Source of the DNA: Monomorium pharaonis
Taxonomy: Eukaryota; Arthropoda; Insecta; Hymenoptera; Formicidae
Direction: 5' to 3'
Length of the DNA: 64,000 bases
NCBI RefSeq assembly: GCF_013373865.1
Contig: NC_050472.1
Location: forward strand, 21,485,136-21,549,135
A program made the translations under genes and the position numbers. Under the pieces are notes generated by a model, which saw only the letters and a list, made by a program, of their open reading frames with translations, had not been told where the DNA came from and ran no database searches. Numbering within the stretch: position 1 is the first letter of the stretch; each line of letters starts with the position of its first letter. Of the stretch, positions 9,069 to 21,190 are shown piece by piece.

Positions 9069-9480
9069 TTCTCGCATACAATATTCCTCGTAGTCTCTCA
9101 AACAACGCGACAGGAAGTAATACACGGGTGAAGCGATCGTTGCTCGATTCGACACTCTCGACACTCTCGACACTCGTTCACCCGCTCCCGACGAACAGAA
9201 GAAAGACGCACGATCGCGAAGTGTAAAAACAACGACCACCTCGCGCCCGCATTTCCGTGGAACTGAGTCGCTCGGCCGTTGAAGAGGGGATAGGGGATAA
9301 GGCGGAAAAGGCAAGTAGCTGATTGGTCATTGAGAATCGGCATTTCGCGCTCTCGGCGCGAGCTTCGCTCTTATCTTTATGGCGAAAAAAAAGAAGCGGA
9401 AAAAAAAAGAAAAAACAAGCGACAGATAAGCGTGGACTCTCGAAATCAAACACTCTAACGAATCTATTTTAAACCTACTA
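9069..9480. other. GC-rich shoulder with a short tandem repeat and an inverted CCAAT motif
   Basis: TCGACACTC is repeated three times in tandem at 9149-9175. GCTGATTGGT at about 9317, an inverted CCAAT box, is followed by GC-rich sequence and the palindromic GCGCTCTCGGCGCGAGC. Overlapping minus-strand frames (76-91 codons) share no recognised domain. The composition would suit a promoter, but no initiator or transcript evidence is available. Confidence 0.35.
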
Positions 9481-10300
9481 TTAACACATTTACCTGTTAT
9501 TAATGATGCAACAAGATTATTTGCAAATCTGCATATGAGAATAAGAAGGTCGAAAGACTAGCGAGCAGATGTGACGTTGTCTTTGATTTTGTATTTATTG
9601 GTTTAAGAAAATTTGTAAAGAAACTTATACACTTCCGTGAAATTTATTTCACTCTCTTTTTCTTTACTGAATTAATATATTTGTTAGGAATAAAATTTTA
9701 TTTCGTGTATCGCGCAAATATAATCTTTCTCAGTGCAGCTAAATTTTTAAACAATAGCAAAATTGTTTTCTTCTTCGTGCACCGCGCGGTATTATGATAT
9801 TTTATTTTCGCATATCTTAAAGATATTTTGATTCTACCAGTTAAAAGTTATCGAAATTTAAAAACTATAAGCTTCTTAGTTTATTCCATTTTTTTAAATT
9901 CAATCCTATTTAAAAAAATACACGTAAAGTCGATCGCTCGTATCTCTCGAAAATTATTGTTGTCGCGTTTCCGCGATGCTGATTGGTTCTCTCGCTGGAA
10001 GCTGCAAAAAGTTTTGAATCCTGGCAGTTGAAGTGTCCTACAAAATTATTTTCAGATGTGTATCTCTAGTTAAAATTTTAAACACCACGGTAAACTCATT
10101 CCTTCCTACAAATATCTAAAATTTGTTCGTAACGAAATCGAGCGCGTCGAAACCTTAAAAGTTCAACAATTTCTTTATTTTTATGCTTCTCGATCGTAAA
10201 TATATTAACACCCTGAGGGGATCGTTTTTCCTAATTCTGCCTTCTGTGTCAAGGTTCTGGGAAAGTGCTCTCTTTTTTTTCCCCGTACAGAATCCATTCC
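9481..10300. other. Unassigned AT-rich spacer
   Basis: AT-rich with T runs. A second GCTGATTGGT (inverted CCAAT) lies near 9978 in a short GC-richer island. The 67-codon frame at 9828-10031 is not convincing. Nothing else can be supported. Confidence 0.4.
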
Positions 10301-11760
10301 GTACGGTCTCACTTAAGACCGCCACCGCAATACGGAAGTGAGAGGCAAGCGGCGGTCACTGGAAATCGGATGGCAAAGTACTCGCGGCGCGCGCGGTGCC
10401 GCGTCAAACCCCCCAGGCGGATTAATTTAAGGGACAGATAAATCATGACGCTATCTCGGTAGCTACAGCAAAAACATTTATCTTCCGGCCAACGCGGCTG
10501 GAAGCGCGAACGCCGGCGTGTACGCTCCGCTCGGTCCGTGGCAAACCAGCCGCTATACAATGACGTGAATTGCGTGCGGCTAATTCAGCGGTCTGCTTCC
10601 GCAGAGTACACATTTGGGAAATTAATCCTTCCGTCGGTAAATAAACCTCGATATCTCAACTCTTTTTTTTAAGCGCAAGGATAAACCAATTACAAAAACA
10701 AAAGTGAGAAGACGTCGGTCCCAATTGCAGATTAAACTTGCAAAATTAAATGTCACGCGGATATACGCGTGTGAATAAAATTGCAGAATTTCTTACGTTT
10801 AATTTTTTTTGTAATTATTGGAGATCACTTTAGGACACAATTGTCCCGAGGTGTGTATTAATTGCACAGCAAAAATAAATATCGACGATGCTCTCAGGCA
10901 TTCCTGTTTCGAGCTTGATTGCGACCCTCGAAACTGATTAAAATAAATCTATTAATGTTTTAAGCAATGTGTGTATTTATATTTTCAATAGGAGGACGGG
11001 TGTGCTTAACGCGATTAATAAATAATACTGAATAAGATAGACGCAAATAAACCGGCGAAAACCACTTGAAATGTCACTCTCGACCTTTCGACCCTCGGCG
11101 CTTCAGTGTCGCTTCTGGACAGTGCACTTGGTTCTCCAGCTCCTCGCAAGAACTGATGATTCTATCGTTTAAAATAGTCGCCGGCCAGCGTGACCGGAAA
11201 TAAATGCGACGAGCGCAAGAAGAAACACTTCCGCGCGACGGTCGGTCGCGGAAAAGCTGCGACCATTAGGGGATTAACGACGATAAAGTGACGTAATAAG
11301 GAGAGACGAAGCATCGTTTCAACGGGACAATGTGCAATCCTCCCGGGATCGTAATGAATTACGGCCCGCTTTAAAGAGCCTTTTATTGTCGGCGCTCCGC
11401 GCGACGAGCGGTATATTAAATTTATCAGAATCCTCGGCGCACACAACGCGAACTATCAGCGGAAACACCCTCGGCTTACACGGGGTTGTGTGTGCACGCG
11501 CCGAAAAAAAAAAAGTCCCGGCGTTCCATCATCCCTTTATCTCTCCGCGAGACGTCGGTTGTCGTTAAAATTTTCCCCTCCGGGCAACATGTTTGGTAAG
11601 TTCTCCGGAACAAAAAAAAAAAAAAAGAGCCATCTCGGTATACGTTTCCGTTCCGCGGGATTGTACTCCCGAGATTTTTCTCAGACGCCCTCCTGTTTCA
11701 TAACGTTATGTCTCGAATGTTGATTTGTTCTTGTTAAATCAATTGTTAACTTTTTAAGAA
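10301..11760. other. Unassigned mosaic of CpG-rich and AT-rich DNA
   Basis: CpG-dense patches lie at about 10300-10620 and 11050-11720, separated by AT-rich sequence. Overlapping frames of 69-94 codons on both strands show no domain. A donor-like GTAAGT follows ATGTTTG at 11589-11601, but there is no reading frame of useful length around it. No gene is called. Confidence 0.4.
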
Positions 11761-13130
11761 GAGTTGTAATTACAGCGGAAATTATTACTATGCATTTATA
11801 TAAGAGCCAGTTGTCTAGGGGTAAGTTGACTAATTGGATCTATATTCTAAACAAAACACTGGAGATAGCTGTAACCGTGTTTGTATATGCAGCAGACACT
11901 GCTGCTTAGTTCCTCACAGTATTTCGGTACAGATGCATATATTATTCAAGAGCTACGAGGCGCTATTGAAAACTCAGCATATTACACAAGTAAACATTTA
12001 TAGTGCTATATTTTTTATTCTTTAATTATTACGCAGTTATCTATAGCTGACTGTTAGATAGTAAATGTAGATCTTATTTGATGTATTTCTGTAATTCGTT
12101 GTTGCTTATCTGTTTATTATTTGCATACCTACTAATTTTTTTCACAAACGGACTAGTCGAGCAAGTAGGTCAATCTGATCCTCGTGTTACACGTGCTAAA
12201 CAGTCATAATAATGATGAATTTTATAATATTTCTTCTTTTGCTCTAAATGTAGTTAATTTATTATAAGTAACGGTTAATTATAAAATTAAGCGGATATAA
12301 AACAATTATGTTATAATTAACAAGTTAAATTTAATTAGTCAATTTATCTCGACTCTGAGACTTTTATTATTTGACACGTAGGAAATATTCGAAAGATATT
12401 AACATTTTATATTAATTCTTAGTTTTCACTTATTATTAAAATATAATATTATCAGATGTTTCAATGTATCTACTAACTGATGATTTGTTTTTTCGGTAAA
12501 TAGCATGTCGGTTTTGTCTGTAAAATTTAAAATTGAAAAATTGGTCAACTAGCTCTAACGTCTCCTGTAAAACGTATCTAATTCCTCTAATTACCTTGAA
12601 TTGAGTATTCAAAACATTTTTTAATTATTTTGGGAAAAAAAATGTAGATAAATTATTCTTCATATTGTATCTTAATGCACAATCTCAGTTAACATATCCC
12701 GGATAAAATTGAGCTGCAACTTTTTTACGTGCAAATCAATAAATAAATAATTTTTCACTTTATGATTTCTATTTTGATCTGGTAACCAAAGGTAACAAAA
12801 GGTGTTATAGATCGGGATACTATTCTTTTCTTTAACATAAAACTACATAAAATCTTCTGAATGTTATTTCAAAATTCCTCGACAGCCGGTCCCATGTGTC
12901 TTGTCTATCTTGTTCCTTCAGGCATGAAATAAATACGTAACGGACTTTTGTCCATCTTTTCACAATACACTTATCGTCTTTGAACATTTACTAAAAGGAA
13001 AGAAATTACAGTATTAAAAAGAAAACGAGCACAGAGTAGAAATTAAGGAATTAAACGATCGAGAATCAAAACACCGAGGATAAAAGAATGTCTAAGTTGT
13101 CGACGAAGTAACGTGTTCATAATAAAAATA
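11761..13130. other. Unassigned AT-rich spacer
   Basis: Long AT-rich stretch. The only structure noted is a small perfect hairpin at 11889-11905: GCAGCAG, a 3-base loop, then CTGCTGC. No coding or repeat signal is strong enough to report. Confidence 0.4.
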
Positions 13131-13660
13131 ATATTCTCTCAGATAATATTTTGACTCCGTCGGTTTGTCTGTATCTTTAATGCACTATTTTCAGAAGTCA
13201 CTATGTAGACGACGACGCACATAATGTTCACGAACTTATGCGCATCCCAATATCTCCTCCGCGATATGCTCATGCGGATGCACATGAAAAGTGAACCGTG
13301 CGCCGCCGCATACGAAACTCCATTCGGCATCCTTATCTGCCATGTATTATTAAAGGTTCTACGTAAGGACGCGAATAAATGCATGAACACCTTATGTAAA
13401 CCGAGGGGAGCATTCTCAGGCCTCGATTGCGCGAATTCCGTTTCTCGTAGAAGAATTCGAAGCCGGGGAGTAAAGTCGCGCGACGGCCGGGAACGCGGCC
13501 GAATGTCTATCGCCGTGTTTATCGTTACCGATACGGCATGCAGAGCACCAAATCCTCTAGTTTCCACGCGCGCCACTTTGTATATGCACGCGAGAGAAAT
13601 CGACGTTATTTTCCAATCGGTTTTAACATACAGAACTTTTTTTATTTAAATCTCTCCGTG
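13131..13660. other. CpG-rich patch with open frames on both strands
   Basis: A 145-codon minus-strand frame (13139-13576) and a 141-codon plus-strand frame (13224-13649) overlap almost completely. Neither shows a signal peptide, transmembrane pattern or domain that I recognise. Simultaneous openness on both strands points to CpG-rich composition rather than coding. If one is real, the sequence gives no reason to prefer either. Confidence 0.35.
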
Positions 13661-14310
13661 ACTATCAGGTCGTTTTTTTTTGTAATTTCATTTGTTTTCT
13701 GTTAGATGTCGAGTTTTTTTGCAGTCTTTTACTCTTTTTCTATTATTTAGCTAACAATTTTTTATTTTGCTGTTTCTTTGTTATATATATATTACCTCGT
13801 GTTACTATTTTATTTTGTTACACTATATTTGTAATTTTATTTTATCTGTGTAGGCATGTGCTATTATTTTACTTCTATTCTATTACAGATTTGAGTTTAA
13901 GGAAACGTTATACAAATGTTTCACCTTTTAAAGAACATTTTTTCCCCATATTACTTATTCTATATTTGCTTTCTCTTTTCTGTATATTAAGTCCTACTTC
14001 TCTTGTTATTTGCACGTGAAAGAGTTATTATTATATTCTAAATAAAAAATAATTAAAACTAAATACCGGTAGTATAAAACACATGACGTTAATAATTAAA
14101 TTAAATTAAATTAAATTGCTCGGTTTGGAAACGTGAATTGTGCATTTCGGTAACTTTATATGGCAACATTCGCGGAATTCATATGCGAAGATTTTAGATG
14201 GCTTTCAAATTATCTGAATAATTTTTTTTTTCCACGTGAAACCGTCCACAGAATGGGTGCCGTTAAAAAATTGACTCGCAAATACGTATAATAAATATAA
14301 GCGTGTTACA
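13661..14310. other. Unassigned AT-rich spacer
   Basis: T-rich on the plus strand. A short pentanucleotide array of TTAAA (about four units) lies near 14096-14117. Nothing else is noted. Confidence 0.4.
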
Positions 14311-14740
14311 TACGGTGCTTGGAGGGAATGTCAGCGTCATCGATGGGCCATCGACATTCCGCAAACCCTAAAATATCCCAGCAGCACCTGCCAGCGAGTG
14401 TTTCAGGTGGTTTTAAAAATTGATCGTCACATCGTTCGACGGTAAACGCCATGGCATATATGGAGGAAGAACTAGCCCCTTGAGCGTCCTTCTTTCGCCG
14501 TAAATGGTGTCTCTGAGACCGTTTCTCTTCACGGGGGGTCTGTCACCATTCGCCGGTCACACCGGAGAGCCTTGATCCATTCGTCACGACCACGACGATA
14601 CCACGGACATTCGATCATTAATCCACGCATCCGCGCGCACGCGCACACACGTGGACGTGCGCCGACCGCGTGTGTGCGAAATTTGTATTCAGCATCACTC
14701 CTCACCTAATCCAGGAACGTGATCTGTAATGAAAACGGTA
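14311..14740. other. Patch with several hairpins
   Basis: Three stem-loops lie within 360 bases. At 14325-14360, GGAATGT and CGATGG pair with CCATCGACATTCC around a bulge. At 14504-14549, ATGGTG and AGACC pair with GGTCT and CACCAT. At 14642-14678, CGCACACACG pairs exactly with CGTGTGTGCG over a 17-base loop. The last is partly due to GC/CA alternation. Conserved regulatory DNA or a structured transcript are both possible; neither is shown. Confidence 0.4.
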
Positions 14741-15170
14741 ACAAATACTGTCGGAATATTTCAAAACTCACTGTTGAAATTAGTCTTTGTGTTTTTAATA
14801 ACATCAAAAGACTAGAGCTCTACTGCAAAGCGCCTTAATTCGCAAAGCGAATATCGATGATAAAACGGTTGAAATTTGATATTCATCATGTGCAATGAGG
14901 TACATTGAAGATTATTCAAGCCTCGAATTGAACTGTCTCTCTCGCGGAATTTAATTTGATTCAATTATTTATCCGCGATTTTATTCAGCACGTGAATAAA
15001 ACTATTTTTAATTGTAAAAAAATTCGCCGTCGTATGATTTCGTATAAATTTTGTATAAATTTCGTATAATTTCGTACAACTTTTACGAAAGATTATTTCC
15101 GTGTTTGAATAAAATTTTCAACAGATTAATGCTCATTATTTCTCCCAGAAACATTAGACGTCACTCTCCG
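14741..15170. other. Unassigned DNA with a short 10-11 bp tandem repeat
   Basis: At 15037-15079 a unit close to ATTTCGTATAA is repeated four times with periods of 11, 11 and 10. The rest is AT-rich, with no coding signal. Confidence 0.5.
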
Positions 15171-15926
15171 CGACGTAATGCACAAAAAGTGGGGGAATAA
15201 TAATTACTGGATCGGGCAAGATTTTCTGGCAATTGCGATATTAACGTTGACGGCTGTTTGGAGATTTTCCAGATCCCTCCATGGGTTTGAGATTGCATCG
15301 AGGATTCTGTCGACGCAGCCAGCCAGCGTCAGCGCCGCGGCGGGATAACATCGGCCGAACATTCGGGCGTGTCGGATGAATTTAGAATGAATAAACGGGC
15401 GAATTTTCGGCGTAGACGCGCGGCGCGATGCGGACTTCGGGACTAAACCCGATCGCGCGATCCGAGCTTCCCTAGCCGGCTTTATCGCTTTTCTAGTCCG
15501 GGTATCTACGGGACGGAGGCAAAGTATCCCGTTTCGATTTTATACCCGCGGGGAGAGAAATGGGTGTGCAACGCGCGCGCATTCACCGACGTGTTCACCG
15601 CGTTTGCGAGAGCGAGAGCCGGCCGGTGCGGCGTGCGCCCGAGATTTTTATTCGATTGCCGCAGGGCCGAGAATATGCATTTTTTTTTTTTTTTATCGGT
15701 ATCCGGTGCGCCGTTTGCGGGAACCATCGTCCTCGACGGGTAGCACCGCATATTACAGCGCGCGGGTGAAAAAAAAACATTTATCCGTTTGCCTCTTTTC
15801 CGTGCGTGACGACCGTGTGGAAGCGATTTTCGAAAAGTGACGAGCCACTAATAAGTAATCAAAGAATGAAGTGAGAGCGATTTCTCAGATTATATCTCTA
15901 TTATATCTCTATTTTTACGAAGGAAA
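15171..15926. other. Unassigned CpG-rich patch
   Basis: CpG-dense from about 15290 to 15840, with a T run of 14 near 15680. Four overlapping frames of 61-81 codons on both strands all cross this low-complexity part and have no domain. I see no gene. Confidence 0.4.
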
Positions 15927-16060
15927 GAGTTGCTGAATGCGTACAGGCTAAATCATACTCACTCGCGAATATATATAACATTTTTGTTTAAATATGATAT
16001 AAACAACTTAGTGAACAAAAATAAATAAGAAATAAATAAGAAATGAGTAATACAGATAAA
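15927..16060 (+). repeat. Dispersed repeat pair, copy 2
   Basis: Starts with GAGTTGCTGAATGCGTA, identical to 3341-3357, and remains alignable with gaps to GAAATGAGTAATA near 16040-16052. Differences include an inserted AAATAAGAAATAAATAAG-like run. Both copies lie in the same orientation, just downstream of CpG-rich patches. Confidence 0.5.
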
Positions 16061-16560
16061 AATTAAAAAGTTACATCTTGTTCTGCGTATTAACGCACTT
16101 AAAAAAATCAAGTATAATTGATATTAATTTTTAATCATTTATGTAACTGATGATAATAATGTGACTTTACATTAAATTTTTATACAATTTTCATAAAGAG
16201 GATTAACTTTAGATTTAGTAATAACAATAGCATAACAAATAAAGTTATTATAATGTATGTCAATGAGGGATCATAACATTGACTTCTCCTCTAGTATTGT
16301 AACTATAATTTAAATCGTACTTTTTTAGTGTTTTGCTACAAGGCTTATAATTAATTTGTTATTAGCAAAAGCTCAAACATTGTAGTAATAGGTATTTGAA
16401 ACGTCAAGCTTTACAACATTATATAATATTTATTTATATGTAATCCAGTATCAAATTGGAAATATAATTAAAAAATAGCATAAATAAGCATTTTTTCCCT
16501 GATATAAAGAGATTACATTCTATTCTAGTCATTTTAAAACAATTATTTTATTCATTGATA
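16061..16560. other. Unassigned AT-rich spacer
   Basis: Very AT-rich with no reading frame, strong hairpin or microsatellite. I see nothing to annotate. Confidence 0.4.
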
Positions 16561-17010
16561 TCGCTTTTACAATTGTGCGCAAGGAAGTTTTCGGGTAATA
16601 CGAGAGCCACCCAGTAGATCGCCTCGTCTCGATCGATTCTTTCGCGAACGGTGAAACGGGTGAACTCGCAGCTTGACATCCGTGGTATATCACGGCTAAT
16701 CAACGGACCTCGAGTGCGCGAAGTGATTTATGTGGTTTACCGCGGCCGCCTGCCAATAATAGCTCCGGTTCTCTCACCTCCCGCATTCGCTCCTTCGTCT
16801 TTGCGCGCGAGATAAACGTAAAGTTTTCCCGCGTATAACGAGCAGCGAGTTGCCGTTACGCTGCGTTAAACAGCACGCGAGTGCGAAAAGCGATTAACGC
16901 TGCTCGCCCGCAAGTGTTTGCGCTACGCATCTGCAAATGGAACGGAGTTCTTCGTTACCTTACGTTATCTGGATGTTATCGATTTTCCTGATGTGTACTT
17001 AACCGCAAAC
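16561..17010. other. CpG-rich patch with a Runx-like motif, possible regulatory DNA
   Basis: CpG-dense single-copy-looking sequence without an open frame of note. TGTGGTTT at 16731-16738, a classic Runt/Runx core, is followed at once by ACCGCGG. One 8-bp motif is weak evidence, and enhancer function is only a possibility. Confidence 0.25.
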
Positions 17011-17523
17011 GCGACAGAGGAAAGACAGGCAGAGTAGATTTATACTCTATTCGCGTCTCTGCGCTATGTCTTATCTTTTCTTAAGGGATTTTTTGTCTTG
17101 TTAGGTCCGAAGAAAAGGCATTGTTTTCAAGAATCTTTTATTGTTAAGATTTTTTTAAATAGAAAAGTATTGAAACAATTAGGATGCAACTTTTGTAGAA
17201 ATATTTATCTTTTGTACATTATAATATTTTTATTATTGTAGATATAAAGTATAATTTTTATTAAATTAATATGTTAATATATAACGTGAGACAAGCAAAA
17301 TGTAAAAATAAAATTAGTAAATTAATAACTTTTCAAATGGGAAGAATAAACAATAGTAAGGACGATAGTAAGAACCTTGTTCATTAAAATTTCCAAACGA
17401 TTTGTCGTTTATTTTAGTGGCATTTTTTAAATTATGTAGGAGCGTCCTGACAATACGTTTCTGTTTAAAACTATAGTGAGAGAAAGATAAATATCAGAAA
17501 CACGTTTCATCGATAGCTCCGCG
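17011..17523. other. Unassigned AT-rich spacer
   Basis: AT-rich, with no coding or structural feature I can support. Confidence 0.4.
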
Positions 17524-17613
17524 TTGAGTTTCGGATCCTGGGCTATTTCTCTTTTCCGGACTCCACGCTGCGCAAATAAATACTTATGGCTTCGCGAACC
17601 CAGTAGTTTTATC

Positions 17614-17660
17614 GTCTCTAAGCTCGGCCGCGCCTATATACATACGTTTCACTTAGAGAC
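17614..17660. repeat. Inverted repeat, 9-bp perfect stem
   Basis: GTCTCTAAG at 17614-17622 is the exact reverse complement of CTTAGAGAC at 17652-17660, across a 29-base GC-rich and TATATA-containing loop. It is followed 30 bases later by a stronger hairpin, so the two may be parts of one structured segment. Confidence 0.55.
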
Positions 17661-17690
17661 CGGGGGACTACACTCACTCGAAAAGGACGA

Positions 17691-17729
17691 CAGGACCTTC
17701 CCTGGACCGTAAGGCCAGGGGAGGTCCTG
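17691..17729. repeat. Strong hairpin, 15-bp stem and 9-base loop
   Basis: CAGGACCTTCCCTGG at 17691-17705 pairs with CCAGGGGAGGTCCTG at 17715-17729. Fourteen Watson-Crick pairs and one T/G position, which would be a G-U wobble in plus-strand RNA, enclose a loop of 9 bases. It is too short for a typical microRNA precursor. It could be a structured element of an unannotated transcript or a cruciform. Confidence 0.65.
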
Positions 17730-18450
17730 AAATGTATAGCCGGAATTGTTCAGTAATCTCACTCACTTTTAGAAACTGATAGAGAGCAGGCCGGATTCCA
17801 CACCGATAGAAAATATCTCGTGTAGGTTTACAAAATATTTCTATTATTTTTGAAAAGATCCTTAGGCAAAATTTTTTATCAATTAAATTATTGAAAATTC
17901 TTTGCTCTAATATTTCAATGGGAAAAAATGTCACAGAACTGTATGTATAGTATTATTAAAGCAAATTAACTTTCAATAATGTAAGTAATTATTGATTATT
18001 TTCTGTCGATATACGGATAATGTTATTAAATTATTCATTTAATATCAAAGCATTAATTGAACAATTTAAAAGACCTATGGCAGTTTTTGCGACTTTTCTC
18101 TACATCGAAAAAATATTGTTAAGCTTTGAAAGCATTTTTTTCAAAACACCATCATTCAAAGCGGCGGCTAGCTGGAATATGGTTTATCAATCAGCTTGAA
18201 ATTTTAAAGCAATACTTTTAAGCAATATGTTTTTTATATTTTTAATCGTTATATCTCTATTTCTTCAAATAAAAATTTTACATGGTGTTAAAAATATCCT
18301 CCTATTTTCGATTTACTGAGATCTCTCATAATCCCTTAATAAGTAAAGACCGCGTTATTTCATTTCCTGTCATCGCTTTTATTTTATCTCCACATTCAAT
18401 TCCTTTTATTCTCTATTATATTTCATATACCTTATTCTATTTTATCCTAC
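17730..18450. other. Unassigned AT-rich spacer
   Basis: AT-rich with an 86-codon minus-strand frame (17674-17934) that overlaps the hairpin and has no domain. No gene is called. Confidence 0.4.
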
Positions 18451-19190
18451 TCTCTCTCTCTGTCGAGTCTCCATACGATAACGGTCTTTTCCATGACACT
18501 TCCTTAAATTATCGTGCCCTTAGCTTTTTATTACATCCAAGGGCTCCCTCCTCCGTTCCGAAAATAATCCTCGGCACAGGCGACGTCACAAACGCGCGCT
18601 CACAAAGAAGGGCTCTCGTGCTACCTGACGCAACGGGTGTCGATCTTTATCGACGTCACGCGATATCAGGGCTGAGACACGCCGTAGGAGTCGCAGACGG
18701 CTGCGATAATAAAACGGAAACGTCGGACGATTATTTAATTAACTCGAAGCCGAGCGGGGGCGGAAGTAAGTACGTGCGGCACGATAAATCGTGGCGCGGG
18801 CTTATTAGCCTTTCATGCGGATCCACCTCGTGGCACCGTTCTTGCTCCGTTGACCCGAGAGATTCTCAATTTCCTGAAGACGCAGCGCGACGACGACGAC
18901 GACGACGACGACGAACACGGCGTCGTCGGCAGCTGGGGCGGCTAACTGTGTACACTGCTATAGGGCGTAGCGCCTGCTCGTCGGTGCTGCATTATTAACG
19001 GGGACTTGTTAACGTCGTTTCTTTCCCGTCTTTCGTAAGAGCGACCACCCCCGCGTCGCAGTGTACACCCCCCTCCCGCAACCATTGTGTCCCCTCGTAG
19101 ACAGTTGCGGTCTTACGTAACGGTGGCATTCCGCTATGCGCGGCATTAACCCGTTAGCGGTGGAATTCTTCTTCTTAAACTGCAAGGAAA
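18451..19190. other. CpG-rich patch, holds the C-terminal part of the longest open frame
   Basis: A 238-codon plus-strand frame spans 18282-18998. Its first part is translated AT-rich DNA with hydrophobic residues, and its last part includes an arginine run produced by the (CGA)9 repeat. There is no domain, no consistent codon use and no splice context, so I regard it as chance. The patch ends with C-rich sequence near 19060. Confidence 0.35.
18888..18914 (+). repeat. (CGA)9 microsatellite
   Basis: Nine perfect CGA units, flanked by further CG-rich trinucleotides. It creates an arginine run in one frame and an aspartate- or threonine-type run in others. Confidence 0.9.
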
Positions 19191-20000
19191 GAATAAGAGG
19201 AAGAAAAAGAAAGTAAAATGTTTAATGAATTTACTGGAATCATTTGCAAAAAGTTACAGTATAAAAATTAACAGAAAGATTATTGATGAAAGAATTATTT
19301 TGTATCTTTCAGCAGAAACGTCTTGATCTCCGGAGGAGGGAAGAATCTCGAATCTCTATGTTAAGTAATTAATTTAAATTAAGTTTAATTTTAAAAATTT
19401 TTTCAGCTATTAGTCAACTATTGGTTAATATACTTCGATGGACACGCGTTTAATGTGTTTAAGTTCTCCGTCTACATATTCATACGGTTGTGTATATTTA
19501 TGCATATTTTATAATAAATGTAACTGCTAATCTAGTATATAAAATCAACAAACTACTCTACGTTTATTGAATTTATTCAACGCTTGCAAATATGGTCCGC
19601 TTATAATTAATCATAATTAATGTCACATAGAAATAGATCGCTTGGTAATGCAAGCGCGAAATAATTCATGAAATTTCAGAAACACGTATATGCAACTAAA
19701 TTCTCACTTTTACATGTCACGCAGCATATTTTCTCTCTTTTTTTTTTTTGAAAAATATTTTTCAAATTTCGTCGCCTTAAAATAAATCAAGAGTAAATCA
19801 AAGAATTCATTATTGAACTTTAATCTGCCAATTCTCGAGAGTCTACATGCTTTCATAATTGTCATTTAATGGCGGGATATAAAAAGTAAAGACTTTCTTG
19901 CACGAAAAAAATTGCTGCATCTGCTCTTAGATATGGCATCTACGCCAAGACAAGCAGATCTGAAAGATCTGCTCCGGCAGACTGGAAAACGCGCCCGCTG
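19191..20000. other. Unassigned AT-rich spacer with a 20-bp palindrome
   Basis: AT-rich. At 19747-19766 a perfect palindrome has half-site TTTGAAAAAT. It follows a T run and may be favoured by composition. No gene is visible. Confidence 0.45.
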
Positions 20001-21190
20001 AAAAACCATATTTAATTACGCTCGACGAGAGTGCCACGCTTCTCCCCGCTCTCGATTTTAATAAGGATTCCGACGCAGACATAAAATTTCACGAATATCT
20101 GCTCATTGAAATTCTACTCGTTCCAACCCGATCGGTAGACACACGTGACGGGGCTGACAACCCCCTCTCCCTCCTTTTCTTGGCGTAGTAACCGCCACCG
20201 AGAAGAACGAGACAATGTTTCATAAAAACGTTTACGGATGAAAATCCAATCAAGACGGGGGGTTTCTTCAAGTTAGGAGGTCGCGAAGGGTGTAACAATG
20301 ATTCTTTCAGAGAATAGAAAAAGAGAGACGTGAGAGTTACTTTATTAATATTTCGCCAGCCTTTACATCAAAGTGGAAGTTTAAAATATCTCGCGAGTTT
20401 TGAGAATTACATACCATCTTCTGAGATAAATGTGTAATGTATATAATTTTCTTAACTTTCACCGCGCGACGCTAAATTTGCAATTTCACGAATAATGCAA
20501 ATAACCGTGAAAACGCAACTTTAAATAAGAAAAGAGCTTTTTATTCACTATAATCACATTATATAATATGTAATGACTATTCTACTAGTTTACGAAGTTT
20601 TGTGCAAGAGCATATAAAAACTTTCTAAAATAATTTTTCACGTGCCCGAATCTGCCATAAAAATATTTCCATCAGGCTCGGTTTTTTTTTCAAATAAGAA
20701 TTTTTCTAATGTACGGTGATGTTTTGTCAAATTGGAAAACAAATCAGAAGTGTTGATTCACGTTTAATTTGTATCTTTTTATATAAAAAAATAGTAATAT
20801 AATAAATAGGTAAATTTCAGCAATTCTGTGAGTAGGCAGCCCTTCTTCCCAATTGTCCATAGAAATAATAGAAATAATTTAGTCGCACACATTACGTAGC
20901 GTATTATCACGTAACGAATAATTGTGCGCGTATTATTATATATATCGTGTGCAGAATATACATCGTACTTAAATGTTAGGATAGTACCTGTCTGCCTTTC
21001 AAAATTAAACTGAGCTTCTCGCGCAAATGCACGAAAGAGATTCCGATCTCGACTTCGAATCCGATAAGTAATACCGTGAAATTGTATGGGGGCTTACTCG
21101 ATGTGCCAATGGCAAAATCCTTTAAACGATACATCTCGGGAAATTTGACGGAGCTAATACTTTAATACATATCCTGCGCACACCTTTGCT
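20001..21190. other. Unassigned mixed DNA
   Basis: CpG-richer at 20000-20350 with a 69-codon minus-strand frame without a domain, then AT-rich to about 21000. I see no repeat copy or RNA gene. Confidence 0.4.

Noticed and set aside
11589..11601. ATGTTTG followed by GTAAGT, resembling a tiny first coding exon with a splice donor
   Set aside because: Only two codons precede the donor, no partner exon is visible, and such matches are frequent by chance.
13139..13649. 145-codon minus and 141-codon plus open frames
   Set aside because: Almost complete overlap on opposite strands with no domain in either indicates compositional openness.
17691..17729. Hairpin considered as a microRNA precursor
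   Set aside because: A 15-bp stem is too short for a typical insect precursor, and no known mature sequence was recognised.
18282..18998. 238-codon plus-strand open frame, longest in the window
   Set aside because: It crosses an abrupt composition change and a (CGA)9 repeat, has no recognisable domain, and its arginine run comes from the repeat.
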